A stretch of 64,000 nt of DNA from positions 1,465,618 through 1,529,617 of the forward strand of contig OZ024850.1 in assembly GCA_964017145.1 (NCBI GenBank). The letters are read 5' to 3'. Shown here one piece after another: positions 25,158-35,195 of this stretch. The stretch is from Agrocybe praecox. Its lineage: Eukaryota > Basidiomycota > Agaricomycetes > Agaricales > Agrocybaceae. Numbering within the stretch: the first letter of the stretch is position 1; each line of letters begins with the position of its first letter. The notes beneath the pieces are model-generated. The model made no database searches. It had not been told where the DNA came from and saw only the letters and a program-made list of their open reading frames with translations. The position numbers were made by a program, and so were the translations under genes.

Positions 25158-25338
25158 GGTATTCCGTGCACATATGTACTATGTTTTTTTTTTGCAAGTT
25201 TGTAGCCCTCGTCTTTTTTACACCTTTACATCACCTTCATCTTGGTATCTTCCTCCTCTTCGTACCGTATTTGTTGTTCTCGTGCTTGGTACAGCCTGTT
25301 CTGCTATTTAGAATAAATGTGTATGATATGTTTTGTGT

Positions 25339-25874
25339 TATAATTAGCATTGCGGAAAACATAAGTGGCCCAATTTGGGGATACCGAAAAAGGTATGTTT
25401 TATTGTGACGTCAATTGATGGGCTGTGGCAAAGGTCCAGACCGGTATAAATAGCTTGTTAGATAAGATTATCCATGTAGATCAATCAAAGATCATTTATT
25501 AATAGCGGACAGCTAAATATAACGCTACGCCTATGCACAATATTTATAGACGTCATCCAAAGTCATCCGCGCCAATCCATCCCGTCCCATCCGTTTTTAG
25601 GCGCGCAAAGACCCTAAAAAAATCATAAAATATTAATAGACCACATATCTGGCTTTAGCGCCCTCAAAACGCAACCACTACGCTTGCAGAGCTTAATTGC
25701 AGGTTGGGAATGCCCAAAATGAGGTTGTTTGTTAGTATTTACCAAGACCCACTACTCTCTGGCCTCTGATGGCCTGCGGCACACCCTGTGAGCGTAATAC
25801 ATCGTTGCCGGGGTGGGAACTTGCCCACTATGATGTATCACCAAATGTACTTTTTGCCGGATTTGATACATCAA
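25339..25874. repeat. Element B right terminal inverted repeat
   Basis: 536-bp inverted counterpart of 12266-12801. Its outer edge (ending GATACATCAA) abuts the stranded first part of KDZ-A exon 1. Confidence 0.92.
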
Positions 25875-26064
25875 GTTGGCTTCAAAGGGTGCAAGTTGTG
25901 CTGCGCTGCGGCGACCGTTCCGTACGAGAAACATGACCTGTACTGAGTGTAGTTGCTTCGCTAGCATGCACCAGTCCGTAGTCATCCTGGGATATTGGTA
26001 CAGAGTCGCGGTACGCATGTGTTATTTCTTCAACTCGACGGCGTTTCTGACGCACTTGGGACAT

Positions 26065-26559
26065 GGCAGAATGATGGTATCAAGTCAGATGGTATCAAGT
26101 CGTGACGCGTGAATTCCAATCGAAGTCAATCAATCTGTTAATAGAAACAGAGGTCATGTGCGTGACGCGTATGGATTTTTCAAATATTCAAAGTTCAAAT
26201 GTGTTCCGTTCAACGTTCAGCGTTCAACGCTCGACATTGACTGCTCAATCTAACTCAATCTTACTTGGTCTTTCTTCTTAATCCTTACTATTCTTGACTC
26301 TTGACCTTCGAGAGTACGCGACTTTGGCCGCTCGATCTAAACTTGGTAAGTAAACAAATTCCTGTTATTCCATCATCCTTGGCTGTACAGTTCTGGCCGA
26401 AGCATCCTTTCTTCAAGGTGTTGGATTGCATTTAGCAGGGCTAAGAAATATCCGAGCCCGGAAATACGCTAGGTTCTCCTACTTGCAACCAACATTCTTT
26501 GGAGGGGATGCCACCTTTCTAAATTTAAACATTCCTCTCTTATCGAGATAAACATACTG
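26065..26559. promoter_or_regulatory. Divergent KDZ-A / TET-A intergenic region
   Basis: About 495 bp between the KDZ-A start (26064, minus) and the TET-A start (26560, or 26590 if the second Met is used). It contains repeated GTTCAACGTTCAGCGTTCAACG-like stretches (26207-26232) and a possible leader intron (donor near 26345). No gene is visible in it. Confidence 0.45.
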
Positions 26560-28203
26560 ATGCACTCTGTTCAACAGAGACAATTCGCTATGGCGTTCAG
26601 GCTTGCCGTAGCTGGCTGTGCAACTGTCCCTATCTCGAACCCAGGTTTCGACCTTGAAACTTCGTTAAGAAACTGTCTCTGTCAGGAAAACGCGACTCTT
26701 ACCTCAGGAACTGATTCGTCGGACGAGTACGAAGCCTTGTTTGGGCTTTCCCCACTCTCCTCGCCCGAGTTATCGCCCGTCCTACCATGCACATCGCTCG
26801 CTCCGTTGGAATTTTCCCTCTCTCCCTTGACATCGCCTGAACCTAGCCCCCCACCATTACCCCTACCCTCGGCCCTCTCGACATCACAACCCGATAATGG
26901 TTCTTCTGATTTTCATCCTCCACGAACCGCAGCACAGAAGAAAGCCGAGCGTAAGAAAGAGAAAAAAGCAAAAAGCAAAGCAAATCGCCGAAAAGCGCGT
27001 GAAACGGAACGGAGCATGGAATACGGCCACTACGTAGTGCGTGAAGAAGTGAGGAAGAAATACGCAACGAGTGAAAGCGCGATCAAGACGAGCGCAAAAG
27101 CCATTGATGGCTTCGTTACCAGCACCGGATTTGTTGCCCGTGACGACGGCGACGTGGACGAGACAGAATACTCCCTGGACGACGTTGTAGGACCAGATTC
27201 AAAGTTGAAATTCAGGCTACAGAGATGGGATGGAAAGTAAGCCTCTTTCTTTCTTCTCTTTCTTTCCTATATTTACCAAAGCCTCCCAGACAGACCAAGC
27301 CCATTATCGACGCTGAGGATCACGTCGTAGGTATTCTAGCTGGCCGTCCAGACGATGCCGCTTGGCCAGAGTTACATCGACAGGCTGCAGAGGTGCTTGA
27401 AGCAATGCGAGGGCGGTGCAAGATCCCAACAAGTAAAAAGGAACACAGACGCGGGGCATTCACTGCATTGCGCTGTGGTGTATCGCATGGTGGTGGGCAG
27501 AAGAACCCGAGAAATCTGAACAACAACGTAGCCAACTCGGCTATCATTGACGAACTAAACGGGATGCCTTTTTTCAAGCGAACTGCCGGTTTTGCCTCTG
27601 GTGTGTGTATTGAATTACACTGATTTTCCTTCAATTGTGGTATTGACTGTGTACTCGAATTAAGCGGTACTGGCATGTTGGCAGCCAAAATTATACGACT
27701 ATTATGTCGAGAAATTAGGCGCGCTGTTTGCTCAAGATCCATCTTTGAAGAGACTTTTTACTTCGAGCGTATTCGCTGCTGCATCCTATAATCTCGGGCG
27801 TCGCACTATTTGCTACAAGCATCGTGATTTTGCTAACCTACCCTTTGGCATGTGTGCAATAACGGCGCTAGGTTCTTTTGACCCCACCAAGGGCGGGCAT
27901 ATCATCTTATGGGATTACCACTTGGTAATCGAGTTCCCCCCCGGCTCTACCATCCTCATACCATCAGTAATTATTGCTCACTCTAACGTTCGTGTTGCCT
28001 CCGATGAATCAAGGTATTCCTTTACCCAATACACGGCCGGGGCTCTTTTTCGATGGGTGGATAATAATTTCATGACTGCAGAGAAGTATTATGCTTCTCT
28101 TTCTTCTCAGGAATACGAATCTGTTATGAAAAAGCATCATGAAAGATACCGTTTCGGCGTTTCTCTTTTTACAACTATTACAGATCTTCACCCGCATACA
28201 TAA
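26560..28203 (+). CDS. TET-A: TET/JBP-family 2-oxoglutarate/Fe(II) dioxygenase, 508 aa
   Basis: Three exons: 26560-27236, 27290-27600, 27665-28203, with the same intron positions as TET-B. The N-terminus is disordered with SPLSSPE and SPLTSPEPS repeats, then a basic stretch (KKAERKKEKKAKSKANRRKA). The catalytic domain has CYKHRDFANLPFGM (H382, D384), IIAHSN (H435) and ESRYSFTQY (R446), plus GGHIILWDYHLVIEFPPGST. A conserved SHGGG motif lies at the exon 2 centre. All ligands are intact even though its partner transposase KDZ-A is broken. Possible start at 26590 (MAFRL) instead. Probable role is oxidation of methylated DNA bases; which base and target cannot be told from sequence. Confidence 0.88.
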
Positions 28204-28598
28204 GTCACATAAGTATTAAATTGTCTTGTACTTCAATATGAAATTATCTTCTTGACTTGACTTATGTTTTCGTGAGCATTCAAATCAAACATATGTATGT
28301 TTTCCAAATTTCGAAACATACATTATGGTACATAAAAAGGGGGTCTAGTACATCATTCTAATTAAAATCAAGATCACTGTAGGTTACTTATACAACGGAT
28401 CCCACATATCTCTAGCTCAAACAGGAGGCTCTCAACTTGTCCGATCAATTTTTTCACGCATGGCATACAGCCACGGCAACAAGATTAATTTGGAGTCTAC
28501 GTAACAAAAATAGGGCGCTAAGATTAGGTTAAAGTATGTAAAAAATGAAGATCGGCAAGAATCATAATAGGCGAGAGTCCAAAATAAAGCGAGCGATA
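28204..28598. other. Spacer between TET-A and the hybrid-binding-like gene
   Basis: No gene. A hairpin-forming inverted repeat (TATGTATGTTT / AAACATACATTA) lies at about 28293-28325, shortly after the TET-A stop, and could sit in a 3' untranslated region. The 99-aa gene found at the equivalent position in element B is absent here. Confidence 0.4.
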
Positions 28599-29965
28599 CT
28601 AAAATGAGAGTTGATACCTAGACTTCTTACTCATAACTTTACGAACATAGAGAGCTTCGCGAGAGCTAGCTTCATCATCGGAATCCATCCCAGGATCTTC
28701 TTCAGGAGCCGTTCGCTTGCCTAAAAGAGAAGCGGCCTTTGAGGATGTTTCACGACGACGCATTCTGTCACGGACAATGAGCAAGGGTTTGCTGGCTGCA
28801 GGAAGGTGTGAATCGGAATCAGATTCTTCGGAAACATCCTGCACTCTCTTGACAGAGGGGGATTTAGGGCGAAGAAACAACCGACGGACGAGGGGAGGGC
28901 TGGTGGTCATGAAGGTTGTCAAGGGGGGTTTACGAAAGACAGGCGATTGGAGGGGAAATGGTCTGATTGAGGAGCCAACCAGAGAGCGTTTCGGGTCCGG
29001 GGCATTGGCAGGAACGGGGAATGGATCCATGTTCGAGCCTACGTGGGATCGGTACCGAGATTGCCTTACGGGGAGAAGAAGAGTGTCGACACGAGCAGGC
29101 GGTGGAAGAATTTCTACGTAACTAATGAGGAATGCCATATCGTAATATTCATAAGCTTCAAGCCAGGTGCAAAACATGCCGAAACGAGACCCTTTTACAT
29201 GAGCACTTTGCCGAGCTTTCAGCCTAAATATCAAAAAGGAAAAAATGAGAATTTCGAAAGAAGGAGTTGGGGCTGAAACATACCACACGTTATGAATCCC
29301 AACGCTTAACCCTCTTGTTACTACATAGTAGTAGTGGCCACGGTACTGACGTTCAGGTTCTTTCAGGGTAGATGGATGAGGTGGGGTAATTGAAGAAGTA
29401 TTGATGTGGTGCGAGTTGTCGAGGGGGTCCCTGAGATAATCATTGTCAAAGCTTTCCAGCTCATCTATGAAAATCGTACGATCAGAATATGCATAGAAAA
29501 TTAGGCGAGAAAAGTTGACTGACCAATAAGAGGCTCATTTTCCCAGTCAAGATCCATGGTGCCAGTAGGTGGGCTGGTTAGATAGAGCGAACTTGGGCTG
29601 TTTAGATCAAGCGGACTTGGGCTGCTTAGATCAAGCGGACTTGGGCTCCGAAGGTCATCATCTTGGGCATGAATAAATGGTGATCTGAGATTTGAATGAT
29701 CGGCGAAGTTGCTATTGGCGCTAGGACATTCTAAACGGCGAAAGGGAATTGAAGCCTTCGGAGTGTGCACCATAGGATCATCGCGAACGTCCCCAACAAA
29801 AGGCGGACCCGACAGGGAAGTGCGATGTCTGGGGGTGCGGGGAACAGCATCCAGACCCCCGTCAGCAACGGCAGCAGGTGCCGCTAGAGCTGCAGGGGGG
29901 GTACGTGCAGAGGCCGATCGGTTGAGAGGGAAATGTTGAGAGGTGTAACGAAAAGAGAAGCACAT
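28599..29965 (-). CDS. Disordered companion with RNase H1-N-like (hybrid-binding) module, element A, 415 aa
   Basis: Minus-strand exons 29524-29965, 29284-29464, 28599-29223 join in phase. Residues about 188-245 read GHYYYVVTRGLSVGIHNVW, then SAHVKGSRFGMFCTWLEAYEYYDMAF. This fits the RNase H1 N-terminal hybrid-binding pattern: YYVV-x-x-G-x-x-x-GI-x-x-x-W, V-x-G-x-x-x-x-x-F-x-T-x-x-EA. A splice junction sits inside the module. The flanks are low complexity, with tandem LRSPSPLDLSSPSPLDL repeats near residue 110 and a basic/acidic C-terminus. It corresponds in position and orientation to the element B gene at 15940-18209. The start is uncertain; an upstream exon may exist. Function is inferred only. 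Confidence 0.65.
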
Positions 29966-30502
29966 ATTTGCTGGAAAAAAGATTGTGAGTGTGCTCCCTA
30001 TTTATTTATTTTCTAGAGTCAGGGTAGACGTACCGGTTAAGTTGTCCGTTCCAGAAAGTTTTTCCGATGGTAGTATAGTGCGATCCGTGTATATGGTCCC
30101 CGTCGGATTTGATTTGACGTACGCGTTCCCCGTTGTACTTGATCTAACGTACACGGTCCCCGTTGTGCTTGATCTAATGTGTGGGTCCAATGTTGGTATA
30201 GTGCGATCCACGTATGTGGTCCCCGTTGTGTTTGATTTAACGTACTCGGTCGCCGTTGTGTTTGAGTTAACGTATGGGTGTGGGTGGACCGACATTGGAG
30301 AACGGCAATGTCCGACATGATAGGCGTATGCTCTGTAAAAAAAGATCATAATGAATATATATCTCATACGTTGGTCATACCTGAGCTTGAGCGAGTGAGG
30401 ATAACCCATTCTCGTGAACCAATCCCTCCCTAATTCCAACCCAACCCATCCAACCCAGCGGCCCATCCCGTCCAATCGCTTGTTGATTCTGCAAAATAAA
30501 CA
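29966..30502. repeat. Divergent intergenic region with a 30-bp minisatellite (about 30085-30285)
   Basis: Several imperfect tandem units of about 30 bp built on GGTCCCCGTTGTGCTTGATC followed by TAACGTA. The repeat lies between the divergent hybrid-binding-like and HMG-like genes of element A. It keeps an open frame on the minus strand (SSTTGTVYVR-type decapeptides), so it could alternatively be a 5' coding exon of the minus-strand gene. Confidence 0.55.
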
Positions 30503-33161
30503 ATGGTCAATCCGGGGTCTTTCAGAGGAATGAGGAAGGAGTTCCTATTGAATGAGAAATCGGGATACGCACGCGCTGTCCAGGAAGGTTACGCCGCCGA
30601 CGCCTTGGCCAGCATCCAACGTCGTTACTTCAAACGATTTCCTGTCGATTTGCCACACGATCAGGATCTAACGGCGGATTTTCTTGCGAATATCAACGAG
30701 AGTGCGGCAGACCCTGAGCCCCAAGTCCCAGATCCGAATGCTTTACCAGCGGAGGAATATGTTGCAGCGATGAAGAAGTTGGACGATAGACGCAAGACGA
30801 TAATCTATCGCAAAGCTGTGAGTGTCACGTCACCATATGTAACAAAAGCACGTGCTTACCGTAAATCAATAGCAAATCAAAAGGTGGCTGGCTTACCAGT
30901 ACACGAAGGATCGCGACCTCGACCCTAAGGAATCTGGGTCTGAGAATCCATACCGAATTATCATCCATAAACTCACTGGCGTTGGCATCAAGAAACCTCG
31001 ACAACGAAGTGCGGCCAATACTTGGCGCAAGACCCAGGCTGATATCATCAACACGGAAACCAGGCGGATCGCAAAGTTGGCGAATACCAGACGTCAGGAC
31101 TTGGCTGCTTTGCGAGACAAAATCGCGCGTCAGTTGTTCGAAAAGCTCGACAAGGAGGAAAAGGAATATTGGGATGCTCAAGCCAAGGAAGACCATCAAG
31201 AGTTGATGGCCAAGTGGGAGCATGATACCACCCTTCCGCCATCCACAGAACCTGCTGATCGTCAACGGTGAGTTTGTCGTCTATTTTATAAAAGATTTTT
31301 TCTAAATTTCTCCTTGTTAAGATGTATTCAGGGCTTAGCTGGCTTTGCAAAGCCCATCCTCGACCTAATCTGCGAGGCGACTGGGTGGAAGGCAACACTT
31401 ATTGCTGGAGGGCCGGAACCTGCTCACGAGGGGCGACTCAACGTCATTAGGTACGTATTTAGTATGCACCCTCGTCATGATACATGTTTTAACGATACTC
31501 GTAATTGAAGCGTTCATTCAGGAATGACGTTAGGCGATATGAAGATGAATTTTGGCAAATGCGAACGCGCGCGTTACAAGAAACACATCATACCAACTTT
31601 TGGATCTTTTTTACAGCTTTGTTACAGTGAGTATGCTACTTTAAATATAAAAAATCATTTCTCATGTACATTGACAGCCCCGTCCGAATGCAAGTCCCGT
31701 GCTCTACCCCGGGAAGATGGATTTGACCCCATGATTACAATGGAGACAACGGAGGATGAAGGTGTCTTTATTGACATGTTCGAATCCGTTCCCGCCAGTT
31801 CACCCGGCCATCGTTCACCGACTCCAACTTCAGCTACATCTCAACATGCTCCTCAAGGCGACGTTTCGTCTTCATCAACAGTCATGGCGCTTCCGAAACC
31901 AACCGTATCGCCATCGCCAAGCCCAAGTCAAATGCCACCGTCATCCTCACACGACACCTCTATCGTCAACTCATCCCCAATGATCATCGCGGACAGCAAC
32001 TCACCATTACAACAGACTATCTCGGAAACTCAGTCAGGCGGCCCCATAATTCGCACTCGATCCCCATCGCTGCATTCAAGTCGGCCTCCGTCACCTCGTT
32101 CACCACCGCGTCCCCTAGCATCTATTTCTTTCACCCCAACCCACCCTTCATCCCCCCTCGAACAAGGCTCGTTTCACACCGATGCGCGTTCAATTCGCAC
32201 TCGATCCCCATCGTTGCATTCAAGTCGGCCTCCGTCACCTCGTTCACCACCGCGTCCCCCAGCATCTATTTCTTTCAGCCCAACCCACCCTTCATCTTCC
32301 CTCGAAAAAAGCTCGTTGCACACCGATGCGCGTTCATCACACCCTTCCCACCCTTCATCTTCCCTCGAACAAAGTTCGGTGCACACCGATGCACGTTCAT
32401 CACTCCCTTCCTCACCTTCTCGTAAGCGCAAACTGGATGCTTCCACGTCATCTTCCGTACAAGCTACAAAGCGTGCTCGTAGCGACTCGCGTTTGGGATC
32501 GGTGCCAGCATCGAACGCCGTCATTGTGCCGCCCTCTCTGCCAATTCCTCCAGCAAACCCTCCGAAATCTTCATCGACACCCTGCTCTCCAACCCAGCCC
32601 GCTGTCAATTCTACCACATCACTGGTTGACTCTGGTTCGAGCTCGGTTTCCTTACCCACACCTGCAAAACCTACAGTCGAAGCTCCTCTGTGGTTTCAAT
32701 CGGCTCTTTCATTGCTCAAGGAGGAGGAGATTCGCCTCGGACAGGAATGGACGGACCTTGTGAGCCTTTGGTGCGCTTTCGAAGAGATGCATTCGTATCA
32801 AGAAACCAGCCGCTTGAAAGCTCAACACCGGCCTGTTGCTCTCAAGGATTGGATACAACGAGCACGGCCAGGACTTTCTTCGTGGACGCCCACTATCACA
32901 AATCCAAAGAAGTACGAGGATGACTTCCTGCGATGGTATCATGCCTTACAGCCAGAATGGAGGTTAGCGAAGGGGGGTAATATTATTCCCGCGTTGGATG
33001 GCGATTGGGAACCCCTGAAAAGACCAGGGCTTAACGGCCTTCTTACTGTCGTAGTCGGTTTGCTTTACTGGGGCTCGGTTCTCAAGAAGAAGGACACAAA
33101 GAAGTGGAAAAAAACTGTATTAGATTTCACCTTTATTTTGCAGAAATTGACCACAGCTTAA
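30503..33161 (+). CDS. HMG-box-like companion protein of element A, 812 aa
   Basis: Five exons in phase: 30503-30817, 30873-31267, 31322-31450, 31511-31626, 31678-33161; the first four match the element B gene in length. Conserved parts: FRGMRKEFLLNEKSGYARAV, IQRRYFKRFPVDLPHD, an HMG-like segment (NTWRKTQADI, LRDKIARQLFEKLDKEEK, YWDAQAKEDHQELMAKW), ATGWKATLIAGGPEPAHEGR and DMKMNFGKCERARYKKH. Two acceptors use AAG rather than CAG/TAG. The long Ser/Pro-rich linker contains a 144-bp direct duplication (near 32050-32195 and 32194-32340). The C-terminal Trp-rich block (WYHALQPEWRLAKGG) is shared with B. The gene appears intact. DNA binding is inferred. Confidence 0.78.
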
Positions 33162-33840
33162 TTCGTCGTGATTTCTTTTCTTCGCTGTCTTTTGTCATCT
33201 TTTTTTAATTTTCATTTATCTTTTGGTACGCGTTACTTTGTTAAAGTACATTATATATAGGTCTAATTAGTCTACATCTTGGACTACTTTTTGGAGCTCC
33301 CATAAGGTGTATATTCTTGTCCCTAATATATGATATTTTTACTGTGAAACCGTGTATATTTAAATGTCATGAGTTGCCAAATATGGCAGTCTCGACCAAT
33401 AGACGTGGACATATCCGAGATACCCGAGGTCACGCCGCTAAAAGAACTGAGACTTAGGCCACGCTAAAAATAATTTGGACATCTGAATAAAAATAGATTG
33501 TAACCGGCATGTTTTCGAACGTCATCCAAAGTTGGGACGTTCAATCCACCCAATAATCACCTCCTATGCTGGGGCAAACATATCAGATATGTTTCAATAT
33601 ATTAATAGATGCCATTTGAGTTTTTTCGTGGCCGAAAACAATCATTCAGACATATAATGGCAGAAATTTCAACGAAACGGCCCAATGTGAGGTTGCACGT
33701 CTATATTTGGTATAAATTCCAAAGATAAGATAAGATAAGCCGTTGGGCAGTTTGCACACTTGGTAGGCTCCATCCTGGATATATCATAGTGTACGGCAGG
33801 TACCAAGGTATGATATATGTAAGGGACTGCTATAGGTGGG
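33162..33840. repeat. Spacer and right terminal region of element A
   Basis: About 33440-33840 is the inverted, diverged match of 8081-8480 (shared TTTTCGAACGTCATCCAAA, CAATCCACCC, AATATATTAATAGATGCC and terminal GGGACTGCTATAGGTGGG). The rest (33162-33440) is AT-rich with no gene. Confidence 0.68.
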
Positions 33841-33918
33841 TGCGTCCGTGGTATAGGTTCCCAGGTTTCTACAGTGTAGGGATAAGATGAAGAAAAAAAA
33901 GCATGGCGAACTGCTCAC

Positions 33919-34770
33919 CTTTGTTCCACCGCCGTGTGATATACCCATACTCATAGCTGGAAACTGACCACGCCGATGTTCTTGTGCTTTCTTTGGAAAT
34001 TTACAACGTGCGGCCGACCTGTGAACAGCCTCAAATGCACCCTCCGTGACCTCATCCCAGTCTGTGTCCTTTGGTTTCCCGAGTAATGCGACAACAACCC
34101 TCGATTCACCGTCGAGAATTGGAAAGGAATTTCTGTGCAGGTGGGTGAGTTCAATGGTTGCAATGCTGTTATAAAAAGCAACTTACTTGCTGTCCCATTT
34201 GATGAGCTTAAATCTGCGCTTTCCCAGAAGTTCCTTTAGCCCACAGACGGGACCCTCTTCGTCGTGTTTAGCCACAAAACCCGACGATGCAATTGGTATT
34301 TTAGCTGTATCAAATTCGGTTTTTATTGGTATAGCGGCTGAGATGTGATTTTTGAAGGCCGATGAACTGCCAGGATATTTTTCTTCGCGTTCTCTCTGCC
34401 GTTTCAAGTGACGAAGCTCGTGACTTTTTTTTCGCTTTCGAATTTGCTGGTTGGTCTTAGATTTAGACGGCTCTGGAGGTGGCTGAATGGAGGTACTGGG
34501 AGTGCCATTTGAAGGCGTTGGCAGACGCACAGGTGAGGCGGACCTCGAACGTGTAGGAGATGTCGGTACAGAGGAAAGGGGGGAGGATCCATAGAAGAAA
34601 CAGTATTCCTCCTGTAATTGATCCTGAGCAATGGAGTCCGTAGGACCTAGGTCGAGGGACGCTAGCAGTCTTTCGTTAAGAATACTTTGATGCAGGTCAT
34701 CTTGAAAGGAGAAACTTGGATCGTTCGAGCTCAGAGCATTGGAGGGATCGAATTCAAAATTAGAAGGCAT
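33919..34770 (-). pseudogene. TET-C: N-terminal fragment of a TET/JBP dioxygenase
   Basis: Two exons, 34187-34770 and 33919-34132, give 266 residues ending at the donor after the SHGGGTK motif. They match the N-terminal and linker parts of TET-A and TET-B (SPLSSVPTSP, basic RKRKKSHELRHLKRQRER, GRR-FKLIKWDSK, HRRGQFPAMSMGISHGGG). Everything carrying the metal ligands is missing: within the following intron the sequence runs into the end of element A at 33840. No C-terminal half was found to the left of element A, so this is a deletion or rearrangement rather than a clean insertion. Confidence 0.8.
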
Positions 34771-35195
34771 GATACGGCGGGTATCAGCATCTACAAAAAA
34801 GATAAACGGCGAACGTTAGCATCCATAGAAAATGCAGAAAAGGAGAAAGAAAAAAGAAAGAACAAAAACTCCGCCAGTCCTACCAATGCAATAGCTCGTA
34901 TCCCCGGGGTGCCAAGTATTCGAGCCATCACATAGGTGAAGATGTAGGGAGGAGCATCAAGGAAAAGAGGGAGGGTTAACGTTAATTACTCACATGAAAG
35001 CCTCCAGTGCAAACGATCAACAGATGGCGCCCAGTAGTATGTTCAACTTGTTGTGTAAAATCTAAAAATATTATGTAATCATGTCACATGCTCAATAATG
35101 ACGTCAATTAACCGTTGTGCTGCTGGAAGTTGAACGTTTCTTACCGGTAACTAATACTTGATAAATATTCCTTTCACTTCCATCCTTGCACTTCC
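34771..35195. promoter_or_regulatory. Divergent TET-C / KDZ-C intergenic region
   Basis: 425 bp between start codons, same layout as in elements A and B. No coding sequence seen. Confidence 0.45.

Larger units (their letters stand above)
12266..25874. mobile_element. Element B: 13,609-bp KDZ-TET transposon with 536-bp terminal inverted repeats
   Basis: Bases 12266-12801 and 25339-25874 are inverted copies of equal length (536 bp); by eye I found a single difference (GCAGCGATG versus GCAACGATG sense). The outer tip is the near-palindrome TTGATGTATCAA. Gene order: HMG-like (minus), hybrid-binding-like (plus), 99-aa gene (minus), TET-B (minus), KDZ-B (plus). Both flanks are halves of KDZ-A exon 1, so the element jumped into another KDZ transposase gene. 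No clear target duplication is visible at the junctions. Near-identity of the repeats implies a recent insertion. Confidence 0.9.
8591..26064 (-). pseudogene. KDZ-A transposase (CxC2 type), exon 1 split by element B and frameshifted
   Basis: Minus-strand exons: 25875-26064 plus 12082-12265 (together exon 1), 11797-12033, 11187-11746, 10974-11136, 10770-10918, 10099-10718, 9892-10024, 8591-9839. Exons 2-5 and 7 have exactly the same lengths as in KDZ-B (237, 560, 163, 149, 133 nt). The CxC2 cluster is CSDCVSRK, YRCLECFLPDLLCATCC; the transposase core has ICMDANFRLKNQL, SYDISCQW and HDVLDDHFNFWNWEKY. The tail is poly-Asp. The first half of exon 1 (starting MSQVRQKRRRVEEITHAYRD) is stranded 13.6 kb away beyond element B. 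The start frame reaches TGA at 25884-25882 just before the junction, so there is also a frameshift of one base (or two). This copy cannot make a full transposase. Confidence 0.85.
8081..33840. mobile_element. Element A: KDZ-TET composite transposon, interrupted by element B
   Basis: Left end 8081 onward (CCCAGCCATAGCAGTC) is an inverted, diverged match of the right end read inward from 33840 (CCCACCTATAGCAGTC). Similarity runs for roughly 350-400 bp, including TATATCC, GGGTGGATTG and TTTGGATGACGTTCGAAAA blocks (8380-8420 and 33510-33555). Contents in order: KDZ-A (minus), [element B], KDZ-A exon 1 start, TET-A (plus), hybrid-binding-like gene (minus), HMG-like gene (plus). Without B it is about 12.15 kb. 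No matching 8-bp flanks were found, so exact ends or later rearrangement remain open. Confidence 0.7.

Noticed and set aside
8073..33848. 8-bp target duplication for element A
   Set aside because: Flanks CTGTTGTT and TGCGTCCG do not match; shifting the boundary by a few bases does not help.
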